Source: Pomacea canaliculata
Taxonomy: Eukaryota > Mollusca > Gastropoda > Architaenioglossa > Ampullariidae
Assembly (NCBI RefSeq): GCF_003073045.1
Contig: NC_037593.1
Location: forward strand, 10,836,735 to 10,900,734
Direction of reading: 5' to 3'
DNA: 64,000 nt
Of the stretch, positions 1 to 12,199 are shown piece after piece (positions within the stretch are counted from its first letter, which is position 1; each line of letters opens with the position of its first letter). A model generated the notes under the pieces. The model searched no databases, was not told the origin of the DNA, and saw nothing but the letters and a program-made list of their open reading frames with translations. The position numbers were made by a program, and so were the translations under genes.

Positions 1-688
1 GATAGGCCCCACGACTGGGGGAGAGAGGGAAGTAATTGAGGCACCACCCGCACCCTCAGTTGCCAGGAGGTCAGAGGTCAGATACAGTAGACATCGGTGC
101 ACACGACAGATAGCTGTCTGATAACAGACTGGAACACCTGATTGGTTTTAGTAGCGGTTAGCTGATGATTATGCACTTTGTCGATTTTGCATTGATGTAT
201 AGAAACAGTTTCGAGTATAAACAAGTAAGTGTTGTATTTATATCTACTTACCTACAGGATGACAAAGGTCCAACAATATCCACTGCCCTGGCTATGACCT
301 CTCACCTACGACCTAACGACGTTATAGCCGGAGTCTTTACGTGAAGACGTAACAGGCATTGACGTACCCGAGGGTCCTTTTGTCACTTTCTGCACGACAT
401 TCTCGGGGTAGGGAACTAAGGAAACGCACGTGCCGTAGCTTATTTAGCTTATGCTGTAAGTGCCCTCATTGGTTCACACCTGTAGAAGTCTACAGTAGAC
501 TTGTGATAATGTATACGAGTGAACGTACAGGTGTGCAGCGTGCAGCTCGGCATGAGTCTGACAGGACTGAGAGAATTTCTTTCTTTGTCTGTCTGTCTGT
601 TTGTCTGCCTGCCTGTCTTACAGTCTGTCACAACACACACAGACACACACTTAAACAATTACACACATACATCGCCAAATTAGGCACG

Positions 689-1044
689 TGACGTCAGATA
701 TTTGATGACGCATAAGATATCTGACGTCATAGGACCGAGCGCGTCATCCTGAGATAGCTGTGACGACACAGCCCACGTTAGCGAGTCGTGGTGCTGACTC
801 CTACCAGTTTAGTATGTGCCGGTCTACGTACCCTGGGTACCTTCTATCAGGAAAAGTCACAGCAGTCAGACGCTTTCCTCACCCTCCGCGGTCTGCACAC
901 AGTTCACTCCCCCTGCAGACAGCAGGGTACGGCCTCGTGACTTCCTCTACATCTCCCACCTTCCTCTTGCGTCTCCAGGGACTGAACTCGAGGTGGGATC
1001 GATGACGTCATAAAAAAGTGTTGGGGTGTGTAACAATGACGTCA
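689..1044. promoter_or_regulatory. cluster of four CRE-type TGACGTCA palindromes
   Basis: TGACGTCA occurs at 689-696, 722-729, 1003-1010 and 1037-1044. The first two sit in a 13-base inverted repeat (689-701 and 717-729, arms TGACGTCAGATAT / ATATCTGACGTCA) separated by 15 bases that contain TGACGCA, an AP-1/CRE half-like site. TGACGTCA is the known binding site of CREB/ATF bZIP factors. Whether this is a working element is inference: no transcription start was found next to it, and the same octamer recurs elsewhere in the window (near 14553, 17752, 17789, 21544, 21637, 40229). Confidence 0.35.
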
Positions 1045-1099
1045 CAACGCATAGCAGAGATATAAGCGTTGTCATCATGCTACACAGTTTACTTTGGGA

Positions 1100-1273
1100 G
1101 GAAGGGGGAGGAATCAGTGTTGTACGCCGTGCAAGCAGCTAGGACTGTAATAACAGATGTCACATGCAGAGAAAGAATAGCGTGCCTGAGACGAGATTTG
1201 AACCCAAGACAGATATTTGATGATGCATGTGTCGGTGACAGGCACTAACCGCTGCGCCACCAGACCGCCGGGG
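1100..1273 (-). mobile_element. tRNA-derived SINE copy 1
   Basis: Read on the minus strand it has a tRNA-like head (TCTGGTGGCGCAGCGGTTAG, box A-like), a box B-like segment (GGGTTCAAATCTCGTCTC), a core with GTGACATCTGTT and a tail ending near a CT-rich stretch. The same arrangement recurs near 3484 (+), 10805 (-), 12200 (+), 23855 (-) and 46175 (-), so it is a dispersed family and not a tRNA gene: there is no cloverleaf and no anticodon arm. Confidence 0.7.
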
Positions 1274-1429
1274 ATGTTGATCGCTCGTTGTTTACAAGTC
1301 TGCAGTGTTTCAGGATGACGCCTCGTGACCATGCATAGATGACACTTGAGACCTGTGAGACAGCTTTAAGATGAGGCATCTCAGCCTGGATTTTTGGTTA
1401 TCTGTCGCCATCGCCAGTCGTAATAAGGT

Positions 1430-1690
1430 CACGGACACACCGCAGACAAACACGCCAAAAACACACGCACGCACAAACACACCTGCGCCCATTTAAATAC
1501 ACTGATACGCACTAACATGCACAGGCGGACACGCACTCCAACACACAATGATATACAGGGCAACACACACACACAGATGGGGACAGAAGAGCACTTACAA
1601 ACTGTAAACACATCTGCAAAGACAGAGGCGCCAACACATAGTCAAGAACGCATGCACGCACACTCATGCTCTCACACATACGCATGCACT
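1430..1690. repeat. CA-rich low-complexity stretch
   Basis: Interrupted CACACA/CGCACACA repeats with no perfect long array. It produces spurious Cys/Val-rich ORFs on the minus strand and His/Thr-rich ORFs on the plus strand. Confidence 0.6.
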
Positions 1691-3483
1691 GAACCACAAG
1701 ATAAGTACATCCACCCAGCTATCATTTTATATATCTATATATAATATCTTTAAGGTACATGTTAACCTTTCTCGGGTACAGAGGGACCAAACAAGTGATG
1801 AACAGCTTTTAGCCGAAAAGTATTTTTGAAAATAATCCGTTAATTGTTTTAACTATTGTTTTGAGATGAGCTGTATTAGAAAAATGAAATCTTTGTACCA
1901 CAAGCTGGAAGCTATTATTTCTGTGTTATATTATAATTTACCATTCTATGCTATAAAATAGTTTCGCAGTAGCTATGACAGCCATGTGGACCTCATGAAG
2001 TCTGGTCTCAGGAAAGATTTACAAGCACGTTCTTCAAGTGTTTTGAATGTTACGGTAAACGATCGAAGTCTGTTCAGTTTAATTCTCTAGTCTTTATATT
2101 TTTGATGTCTTCTGTCATATTATTTTAAGCCGGAATAAAATAAAGAGACCATTTAAGAGCATGAAAAAAAAATATATATGTATTAATATTCATATATATA
2201 TATACACAAGTGTAAGAATACATTTTTTTAGCAGCAGAAGAATGACAGATGACTTTAAATAAATAAACTTTGTCAGCTTGAGTAGGTCACAGCTCACTAG
2301 GTCACAAGATTTAATAATCAGGGCAAGAGCTGGGTGTCTGGGTCGTGCCTACCATGAGGGTACATAACCGGGTACAGTTCGAAAGATAATCTTCGCCCAC
2401 CCACACATCCACTTACATATCCACATGTGTTTTGTCTATATATATATATGCATCATTGAGAACTAAAGGAGCAGGTGCTGTATGAGAAAGTACTTGTCTG
2501 CTTTATATTTTAGTCTTCTATTTCCACATTTGTGGCCATTTCTACTTCTACGTTTGTAACCGGCCAACGTTCACCACCAACCTTTGTTCAGAGAGTATCG
2601 CTGGCAGTTGGGTCCGATGGTGAACTGTGGACACGTATCATCCAATATTTGGAGCAGTCTTGCTCAGGTGAATGACCAAGCTTGCACCAATCATCGAACT
2701 CTGACATCGGGTGTTCCTAACAAGGTCTATCTTATCAAGTATGTGACTAGGATGTGACTTTTGCTCACAGGACTGTTGTACACACATTCCAAATACAGTT
2801 ATATGTTTGATAACGCCTGTCGGAAGGTTTTAAGATACAGAGTGGTACTAGTGGAAGGGTGGATATTGCTGTTTGCCAAGGACGTGCCCTCAAAGCCGGG
2901 TGTTATCGTGGTTATACAATCAGATTGGCATAGATATGCATAGGGTCACGTGGTAATAGGTCGTGGTGTGTATAAATTCGTTTCAAGCAATGCACACTAC
3001 ACTTTGTTGAGAGACCTCACTTTCCCAGTGAACCCATGTCCCTGCCATAAAACAATAAATAAACTCGTGAAGATTAAACAAGCTCCTTGCTGATACCTCA
3101 TAAGAACCGACCTGACGAGACTAGAAAGAAACCGAAACATTTGTCCATCTAATCAGGTCTGAAGAATGGAAATAAATATGTCCTTTTGTAACACATTTTT
3201 CCGGTTTTCATCCAGAAAAATATGTTTGGGATTCATACACATGCAATGCCTAAATTCGCAATTTTTCTTGCTTTTGAACTTGCGGGTGGCGAGTGGTTGG
3301 TGCGGGTGTGCACTGGTGTAATCGCCTCATGACGCCTGCTTTATCGTTGAAGTAACGGCGTTGCTGTGAGGCTCACCGAGTATAAACTGTGAAGGTTGAG
3401 AAGGCCATTCATTCACTCTTTAATTATTGTTGTCGTTATTTTGTAGTCATTCGTTTTGGAGTAGTCTCCCCGTTGAACGGATG

Positions 3484-3680
3484 GGCGGTCCGGTGGTTAG
3501 CGCCCGTCACCAATACGGTGAGGATTTGCTGTCATGGGCTCAAATCTCGTCTCGCGCACGCTATTGTTTCTTTTCTCGTGGCATCTATTTACGGGGCTGG
3601 CTGCCTTGCTGTGATATTCCCTTAGCTGTTGCCTTGGCGTAAGACACCAATTCCCTCCGCCCTTCCCACGTTGAACGGGT
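3484..3680 (+). mobile_element. tRNA-derived SINE copy 2
   Basis: Plus-strand copy of the family at 1100-1273: head GGTCCGGTGGTTAGCGCC with CGTCACC, box B-like GGGCTCAAATCTCGTCTCGC, then GGCATCTATTT and a shared 3' part (GGCTGCCTTGC ... GACACCAATTCCC). It is diverged from the other copies by substitutions and small indels. Confidence 0.65.
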
Positions 3681-4586
3681 CGGGAAACCTGACAGCTTTC
3701 TTCTTTGTCCTCACCAGACTTGATCGGTGACGCCTGACCAGACCTATTTTATTATTTTATTCTAAAACCTTAGTGGGTGAGTCAGTGAGTCTTCGAGTTT
3801 CTGTAAGTTCTGAGGGAGGTTTTTTTATATATATTTTTTAAGTTGGTGTATATTTATTTTTAATGCAAATTAAAAAAAAGCACATATTTTGATTCTATTT
3901 ATTACATCAAAGATTAGCCAAACAGTTATATTTGACTTGAGAACTGATCAAACAGCGAGTTAGCATAGATGACAACAATGAAATTCCAATCCAACCAGCA
4001 ACATCACAAATATACACCCACCACTGTCAGCACTTTTATCATCATGCTCACACGCAGCCATCATGGACTGCCACAGTCCTCGGTGGTAGATGGTGTTACA
4101 ACATTGAAAAAAGAGGAAAGGATCAGTTTTGCACTGTTCCACAAGTGAAAAAAAAATACTTTGTCTTTTTCAAGGAATAAAATTCTGATGAAAGTTGGCG
4201 AGCAGATTATTTACAACACAAGACACCTGTAAGCGTACACCGAGGAGTAGTTCATATCTGACTTATTAGTGGAAGTAGGTCTTTCTACAGCTGGAGTGAA
4301 CACTTTCTGTCAACTCGGAGAACGCTAATTAACCACCCATTAAGGAAGCACCACACTAAACAAACCATACCTTAAACAAGCAAACAACCCATGTTTTCTA
4401 CAATTGTCATGGCTGTTGTTCTAAAGTATACTGTTAAATTGTTTTGGAGTTTCGCTCCTTTGGGTGGTTGGTGAACTCCATAGAAACGTGCTTCGCATAG
4501 GATATCAGCTTGATGAAGAAACAGAAAGTATCTGGGAGCGGGTAGCCCTGACAGCCACCCCACATCTCCTAGTGTTGTCCTTCGTG

Positions 4587-7365
4587 TTATAAGCAGGGTG
4601 CCATGATGAACTTCACGAACTCTGAAACGAAGAAGAACTTTTAATAAAGAACTGTAAATAAGTGGTTAACTCGTGGAAAATTGACAACAGTTTGTTTTGA
4701 TACAATGGCCTAGCTATGCAGCTAGACCTACACGTCTTAAATACCATATGAAGGTCTGTATGCGCTCTATCACACTTAGTTTGAAAATGTTTTAGTCGAG
4801 CATTGAACATGGCTGACCTGACAAATGGAATATTGGGTAAAATAGCTGTTAAAACCCCCCAAACAAATCAACAACAAAATCCAAAACAAACCAATGCATA
4901 CAAAACCAAACTAAGCCAAACAAAACAAAACAAAACAAAACAAAACAAAACAAAACAAAACAAAACAAAACAAAACAAAACAAAACAAAAAAAGAAAAAA
5001 AATAGCAAAACTTCAAACAAACACAGACAAAAACAAAGCCAAAAAAAAAACACACGAAACAACAACAAAAACAACCAAAGACCAAATCCAAGTCAAAACG
5101 AAACAAAGCAACACAGCACAACACAAAACAACACAAACAACACAACACAACACAACACAACACAACACAACAATAAAACGCCAAACACAATCATATCAAC
5201 TACAGTGGAACCTCGGTTAACGAACTTAATCCGTTCTGGAAAGCTGTTCGTTATCCGAAACAATTTTTTCCATAAGAAATAAATGAAATAGATTTAATTG
5301 GTTCCCAGCCCCTGTTGACTCGCTAATATTTGAAAGTTACAGGCTATATAGGTATTTGTTTTAATGAGAACAGTTATAATGCAATATAAATGGAGTTAAA
5401 TAAACATAAAAACATTAACGAAAGCATTTAAACATCAGAAAACTTGCCGTGTAGACGGCGTGGTTGGAGGCAGGTGTGGGGAGGAAGGGGTGGAATTACT
5501 GCTTGGATTCCCCCTCCATGAGCACACGTGACATTATAAATCGGGGGTGATTTCCCTTTTCTGTAACTTTGAGGTTAAAGGACAAAATTTGTCCAGTGTC
5601 TGTTGCTTCTGCCTTTTTTGTAAAACTCTTCGGTAATACGACATCACATTACGACAGACGCATGCCACCTTCATACTTTGAAATCATTTCCTTTTTCAAT
5701 TCATTTGTTTGCCGCTTCCTTGTCATTACCTCACTACTATTAATTGCTCTTAATCTTCTTTGGAGCCATGATTGAGGATTATCTTATTAAAATAAAGCAC
5801 AACCATCACTAAATAAGAAGGATGCGCATAGATAAGGAACGACTGATCGTCTCGAGCGCGAATGATGACATGCTGGTCGGTCACGTGTTGTTCACGTGGC
5901 TGTTCGTTATCCGAAATTTTGTTCGCTATCCGAGACAAACTTTTAACGAAATTTTTGTTCGTTAACCGAAATATTCGCTATCCGAGGCGTTCGCTAACCG
6001 AGGTTCCACTGTATATCGAAACAACCTTCACCTTTATAGTTGATGCGACCATCGTTGTCCACGTCAGCGACTCGTATCATCTCCTCGGCCTCCTCTTGCG
6101 TCAGTCTCTCCCCCATCGACGTCACTACACGCAGCAGCTCCTTGGCGTCGATGTAATCGTCGTTGTTTTTATCGAAGAGCTTGAAGGCTAACAGAATTTG
6201 TTCCATCTGCTCTTGCGCGGTCGCCATTTTGATGCTTCTCATGAAGTCGGCGAACTCCTCCCACTCTATCTGACCCGTACCTGCAAACGGATCAACCCTC
6301 ACATGACGGGGTGGAGTGGTCATGCTGTCGGACAGGTGGACATAAGAGTTTGAACTCAGCTTGTTCCTATCGTGTCATTTCCGCTCACAAATAAAAACAG
6401 TCAAATGAGTACGTTACCTTTTCAAACACACCTGTATATTCTTACAGGTTTCTATCTACATGCACTGTCTACCCCTACACACGCACAGACATAGTCATAT
6501 CCTTCCCCTCCAACACACACACACACTGAGCTACACGCCACACATCCGCTTGATTTAAGTTTTTGCTGTATTAACGCTGAATTAATTAAAACTTGGCTGT
6601 TTCAAACAGAAGGTTTGATTGGGGTATTATTGCTCTAACTGTCGCCATGGTAACCAGCCCAAGCCCCCCTTCCTTGCTCACCGTTCTTGTCCACCTGACG
6701 GATGATGTCTTTAAGTTCCTGCTGGGAGGGGTTCCGGTCCAGGCCCCGCAGAATGACGCCCACTTCGGCTGCAGACACCCGGCCGTTCCCATCCCGATCA
6801 AACATGTGGAAAATATCCCTCCAGACTGAAGTCCCGGGTGAAGCGGGTGGGTGTTGAAGCGAACATAAGGAGAGAGTGAAGCGCAAGATGCATAACGGAG
6901 ATACAGATGTTGGTAAGAAACAGGCGTGTGAGTGAGTGAGTGTGAGTAAAGACGTGAGAAACGGAGTGAGAAAGGGGTGGAGAGACAGAGGGTGTGTATG
7001 ACTATTTAAGGAGGTTAGTGAGAAAGGGAGGAGCCAGTTAGTGTGAAGGAGGGAATGTGTAGGCAAGTCAACACAGTAGATTAAACTAGAAAGGAAGTGA
7101 GTGAGCAAGTGAAAGGGAGGGGAGAAGGTGTGAGGAAAGAAGTGAGGGAGGAAGTAGTCAGTATTATGGAGGGAATGTGTGAGTGAGTCAGTAAGGCAGG
7201 GTGTGAGGCATGGAGCGAAATGAGTTATTGTGCCACAGAGTGGCGAGTGAGGATGACAGTGACGGACTGCGACAGTTACAGTGACTGACAGTGACTAGCA
7301 GTAACAGTGGTTTTCACTTACTAACAACACTCACTTAGTTCTTGTTCCTCTCTCTCCTTTGACAT
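4587..7365 (-). CDS. calmodulin-like four-EF-hand calcium-binding protein (4 coding exons)
   Basis: Coding exons on the minus strand are 7335-7365, 6682-6825, 6032-6280 and 4587-4621. All junctions are GT-AG and all introns phase 1, giving 459 nt and 152 residues (calmodulin has 149). The start ATG (7363-7365) has an in-frame TGA just upstream, within an exon whose acceptor lies near 7410, so an untranslated exon probably precedes it. EF loops are at residues 20-31 ([12 protein letters not shown]), 56-67 ([12 protein letters not shown]), 95-106 ([12 protein letters not shown]) and 131-142 ([12 protein letters not shown]), all with acidic positions 1 and 12. Loop 3 has Asp instead of the usual Gly at position 6. 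A linker helix joins the two lobes. By family it should be a cytosolic calcium sensor that regulates target proteins. It is clearly diverged from canonical calmodulin and ends in APCL, so a calmodulin-like or troponin C-like paralogue fits better than calmodulin itself. Its target is unknown. Intron 3 contains a Tigger-like MITE. Confidence 0.9.
4913..5172 (+). repeat. (AAAAC)n satellite followed by A/C-rich ACACA repeats
   Basis: About 14 near-perfect AAAAC units (4917-4988), then A-rich sequence and (AACAC)n at 5128-5170. It lies in intron 3 of the calmodulin-like gene, directly beside the Tigger-like MITE. The long Phe/Leu/Cys-rich minus-strand ORF and the Lys/Thr/Gln/Asn-rich plus-strand ORF here are artefacts of the repeat. 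Confidence 0.85.
5203..6011. mobile_element. Tigger/pogo-like non-autonomous DNA transposon (MITE)
   Basis: An 809-bp element bounded by inverted termini CAGTGGAACCTCGGTTAACG and its complement (CGCTAACCGAGGTTCCACTG), flanked by TA on both sides (5201-5202 and 6012-6013), the target duplication of Tc1/mariner-pogo elements. Sub-terminal copies of GTTCGTTATCCGAAA near both ends extend the similarity. CAGTNGAACCTCG-type termini are characteristic of Tigger/pogo elements. The interior holds only a broken N-terminal scrap of a transposase, so it must have moved in trans. It lies in intron 3 of the calmodulin-like gene; its right end is 18 bases from that gene's 5' splice site (GT at 6030-6031). 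Confidence 0.85.
5640..5769 (-). pseudogene. remnant of a Tigger-type (CENP-B-like) transposase N-terminus
   Basis: On the minus strand ATG (5767-5769) opens MAPKKIKS and then hits a stop. After a frameshift the sequence reads [20 protein letters not shown] followed by MRLS and a stop. This matches the usual start of Tigger/CENP-B-like transposases: a basic MAPKRK-type segment, then a helix of the form KxxIIxxYExGxR (first helix-turn-helix). Everything downstream, including the DDE domain, is missing. The identification rests on pattern similarity over about 30 residues inside an element with Tigger-like termini. Confidence 0.55.
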
Positions 7366-8323
7366 CGCTGTGCACCTCTTCGCGTTGTTTAGTGAAGACC
7401 TTCACAGTACCCTAGAAGAAAATAAACAAATTACAACAAATGATAATTTTGTTAAAGTTCTTGTTCAAACATAAGCAATCATTCCCAAGCTGCGCACCTA
7501 CAACACATGTCCAAGAAATCACGTACTCTAGTACGGTGGAAGGGAGACAATCAAAGTTTCACAAAGGTAAAGAAAGGGACATAATCTGCTAGAAATACCT
7601 TTCTTGCGCCTGACAAAAAAAAAAAAAAAATAAAAAAAAATCGCCCAATTAAAAGAAGTTAATCAACATGATGTAAATGTCTTACCTACTCTGTAGGCGC
7701 CATATTTAATCACGTGCTCGTGCATCCTTACACATTAATGCACTAAACCTAATCATCCGTGGATACATACATACCGACGTAAGTGTAAATATATGCATAT
7801 TGTACGCATGCACATGCACGCACCGAGACACAGGCAAGCGCGAACACACACAAGAGAGAAAGACACACACAGAGAGAAAAAGAGAGAGTGAGAGAAAGCA
7901 TTTTACAAACTTTTATTTCGACTAAAAACTCGATTTACGCGGTTCTCTTACCTCCAACTGTAAACGTCTTTCTTCACAGTTTACGAGGTTTACACAGCTT
8001 GTCAGCTTATAAACTTTACACACTTCAACGCAGGTGACGATCAAAGCCTTTGTCGGGGTTGCAGACGGTGTAATGGCGTCCTGTTCACTTCAGGGTATGT
8101 GCTCACACACGCTAGACATACCCGCGCTCCACAAACCCTGACGCAACACGTTCTGTCTGCTCGACACGGGGTGTGACCTGTGGATATAGAAATCGAACTT
8201 CGCCAGCAAACCGCTCGTCTGTGTTGGAGGTCGCAGCTTTGTTACCTGGTCTTGGACTGAGTCACAGGACTGAACTTTCTGTGTTTGTTGTCAGAGAGAG
8301 AGAGCAGCTCGGACATACTGTTC

Positions 8324-8431
<108 letters not shown>

Positions 8432-10804
8432 CGTAGACAGACGAACAGATTGACTAGTATATATACAGACATGCAGACAGGGAGAGACAGAGAAACATAT
8501 AAAAAACAAGTGTAGACAGACATGCAGACAGATATGTAGTAAGGCGGGAAGGAAAAGAGTGCGTAGATGAACTGTCGTGTAGACTTTCAGACATCTACAC
8601 GCTTAAACAAAGAATGATAAACGTAGACACGCAGACAAAGAGGTAGGCAAAGAGGGAGACAAACGGAAAGGTTGACAAGTAGACACCAGAAGTGTAGACA
8701 GTCAGACAGACAAACAGACACACATGTAAACGGGTAGAAAGATAGAGATAGATAAAGAGACACAGATAGACAGACAGTGGCAAGTATAATGTAAAACAAA
8801 ATTAAATATAAGCAATTAAGAGAGGAATAGTTACATTAAAAAAATAGCTGCACCTTCCCACGGGACACACAGCCACATCCTTACAAAGTTTGCATTGAAA
8901 ACTACTTTCTTTACGCACTCGACTACAGCAGCTTCAACAAAAGCGGTGACCAGTTCACCTGCCTGAAGCACTACTTTTTATATGTCACACTACTACAGAC
9001 ACTTTACAATCAGGTTGCATTTGCCTTGAACGGGTAAGTAGGACAAAAATAGTCGCCACCCGACCTGACGCCAATCGAGTTTTCCCTGTCGCTCCTAGAC
9101 CTCAGGCCCCTTACTTCCGGTCTGCTTAGCTCCCATGCGCTTGCAAGAAATGCTGTACACAGACTTTATGTCTTTTTATGTATCTGACTAACGATTTTGA
9201 GAGTCAGAGAGAGAATTTCAATCTGAATTTTTATTAAGGCTATCGACTTATTTCAAGGGATCAAAGACAACATGGCACCGTAAATAAATCACAAGCGACA
9301 GACATAAATATACACACCATACTACATTTTTGCTGCACCAAATCACCAAGATATCTATATGAATGTATTCATGTATTCACACACACACAGAGTCCGCTTG
9401 AAACCTGGGTTGCTACAAACAAGTAAACAGAGTGCATGGCAACGACCTACCGGAAACAGCAAGCATGGTTTCCTGTTCAGGGGCGGACAACAATTCACTG
9501 GCGTCGCTTGTCGATCGTGTCTGAAGTCTGAAGTGCATTCACTCTTTCTCTCCATTAACTGCTGTGTGCTCAGCCACACCCATCTCCGGCACAGTTACGG
9601 TGCTGCGAAGGAGGGAGGTGTTGGGTGTTGCTGGGAGGATGCTGCTGACTGGATGAGGACAGGAGACCTGCTGTCTGGGCCTCGGTAACTCACGCCGTTG
9701 ATAAGTGTTTACAACAAGTACCTAAACAACAACAACAAAAACAACAACAACAACAAATTAAAAAAAGCAAACGAAATCTGCAGTTGAAAGGTGAGTGGCA
9801 CGAGGTTGTTCTGTCAATATTGACTCATTTATCGACACGGTGAAATTTAGTCACTGGGGACTACACACACAGCGGGGCTCTCACAAAACGAGTGCTGGAA
9901 ATGTGAGCATGTCTGTACACATGTTTCTTTGATGGTAGTCTTCTGTGTGTGTGTGTGAGAGAGAGAGAGAGATTGCGTGCCGCGTGTGTGTGCTTTTTTC
10001 TTTCCTGCTTTCTTGCGTGCACGAGTACCCGTACGTACACGTGTGCATGCATCTTAATAAAGCGAAGTGTGGTGATGTGTGTTTGTTTGGCTGCTGACTC
10101 CGTCCACACCCTCTGTCCGATTCCCCACCAAATATTCGCTTCTGTCACCATACGGTCATAGACTATGTCTGGCAAATGTAGCTTGTGACGGGCCATGTTT
10201 ATTTTCTTATGTTTATTGTTTGCATTGTCACATGACATCACTGTTACCAAACAATACTGAGCAGAATAAGGTACATCATACAAACATGGACAACATTATT
10301 TCCTGAGAGAGTATAATATCGGAAGACAGAGAGGAGATAGGGAGGATGGGAGGAAATAAGTCAAGAAGAGAGGGGGAGAGGGGGGAAATTATCTCCCTCA
10401 TAAAAAAATCTTAGTGTCCGTGCGTGAGTTATCAGCCCACCTCGCGAGTACAAATGTTTCATTATTTTGCTACTCAGTGGCGCTGCACCTGAATACTTTT
10501 GACTCAATAAAAAAAAAAAAGGATAAATTGAAATGTTCACAATAAAATCATAACGGGAGTAGTCAGCGGCAGAAAGCCCTGATACCTCAGTTTTCACCGT
10601 CATTGAGGTCGCGTTTAAAAGGGAGACTAATCTTAACGCTGTCGATAATATAGATTTGCTTCCCTTTAATAGGAAAGCTGGGAACTGGGAACTTATAATT
10701 AAGCGCGGGGCTCGATTTACAAGTGTATGAAAGTGATGGATGGTTGATTTAGTAGAAAAACGCCTCCACTTTGAACTGATTTTTTTTTTTTGCACTCTGT
10801 GTGT

Positions 10805-10955
10805 TTGTTTGTGTGTGTGTGTGAGGGGGCGGGGTGAGAACCGGAGTACCCGGAGAAAGCCCCAGACGCCCTGAGAACAGGTGTCACAGTGTCCGACACG
10901 AGATCTGAACCCTAAATTTCTCACTGCAGTGGTGACAAGCGAGCGTTTTAACATT
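10805..10955 (-). mobile_element. tRNA-derived SINE copy 3 (variant tail)
   Basis: On the minus strand: GCTTGTCACC, then TTAGGGTTCAGATCTCGTG (box B-like), GTGACACCTGTTCT, then CTCCGGGTACTCCGG. The first half matches the family at 1100-1273. The CTCCGGGTACTCCGG tail is different, suggesting a sub-family with another 3' end. Confidence 0.5.
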
Positions 10956-12199
10956 AACGGTGGTTTGGCAGTGATGAAGCACAGCTTGCTGATATAAAAT
11001 GGCTTGAAAGGGAAACGTTTTGAGAAGGTGATTATTGAATTAAAAATGAAACATAATTAAGCAAAAGTACCCGATTGTGGTTAATTAACTTTTGACATAG
11101 CCAGCGTTGTCCTCTCTACTTATTAACGCAGTCATTGTTTTTATCGCCATTATTTGCATTCTTCTAGCTCACTTCCTCCTCGAAGAAGTTGCTGCAGCTA
11201 TTAATAGCTTTACCCCTTGAGACTTTCGCCAAGGGTCATAGGTCAGATTGACAACCTTGCCTCCCTCCATCCCTCATCTGCATGCACAAAGGCAGTTTGA
11301 CCATTTGACTCAACACAAAAACAACTGATCCTGATCTGTCGCTCGGGGCATTCACATAAATAAGATTTGTGTACAAAGATCCATACCAGGTGTGGAAGAC
11401 GTGCGGTCACAGAATGTAGCAGTGACCGCGGGGTTAAGCACTCGTAACATTTTACGACGGTTTTAGTGTGCGTGCACACTGGTGTCCACCCAAAACAACG
11501 TGTGTAAAGCTGTTAGTGTGAAGGTAGATGTAGCTCTCTAACACAACTGTTGTTTTTGTTGCGTGAGGTGTTAAACTGACAAATATTTATTGCGCTGGTA
11601 TCCTCGTCTGGATCAGCTTGTGTCGATCTGCTTTTTAAAAAAGTTACTTGACCCTTTAGCGAACAGGAACAAAATACTTACACAGGCCAACATCCACCCA
11701 AACACTCCTGTAAAAAGTTTACCTTAAAAAAAGCGAAGTCTTAAACACATTCCCCAAAGATCCAACGGCTTTGGGACTTCGTTTATCCCTATTTTGTAAA
11801 ACCAAGTAAAAAAGAAATTACGGATTTTAGACATATTTTGTACAACTTGGTCGAGGGTAGCTACAGTACACGTGATTGTAACTAAAATGTGTTGACTACA
11901 TTGTAATGACCTTTCGCCTACGAGGACGTAAAGACGAACAAGGAACTTTATTAATCGACATTGAGGTCAGACTTGGGAGTAGACAGGAGGTAGACAAATA
12001 AGTAAGGGAAGTAATCCTGAAGTAAAGTTACCCTGACGTGGAGAACTGAAACAAGGAGGGAAGTGGGAGGCGAGAAAATCTTTAGCTTGCGAGTGATGGA
12101 ACCTTTGCTACATCTTCCTTCTTTCGATTTCGTGTTGGCTGTGGATGTCAGACAAACAATGTGTATCAATGTCGACTATTTCAATCTGTGTTTCCTTGT

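Larger units (their letters stand above)
1..4586. other. non-coding region 3' of the calmodulin-like gene
   Basis: No coding exon recognised. It holds a cluster of CRE palindromes (689-1044), two SINE copies (about 1100-1273 and 3484-3680), a CA-rich stretch (about 1430-1690) and AT-rich DNA with (TA)n runs near 1730-1745, 2175-2205 and 2440-2450. On the minus strand an AATAAA (3898-3903) lies about 690 bases past the stop of the calmodulin-like gene and could be its polyadenylation signal. Short ORFs here have biased composition and no recognisable domains. Confidence 0.6.

Noticed and set aside
1150..1273. Possible tRNA gene (box A and box B-like sequences)
   Set aside because: No cloverleaf or anticodon arm; the same unit recurs as a dispersed SINE.
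10361..10954. 197-codon minus-strand ORF
   Set aside because: Overlaps SINE copy 3 and a poly-A run, no recognisable domain, base use like intergenic DNA.
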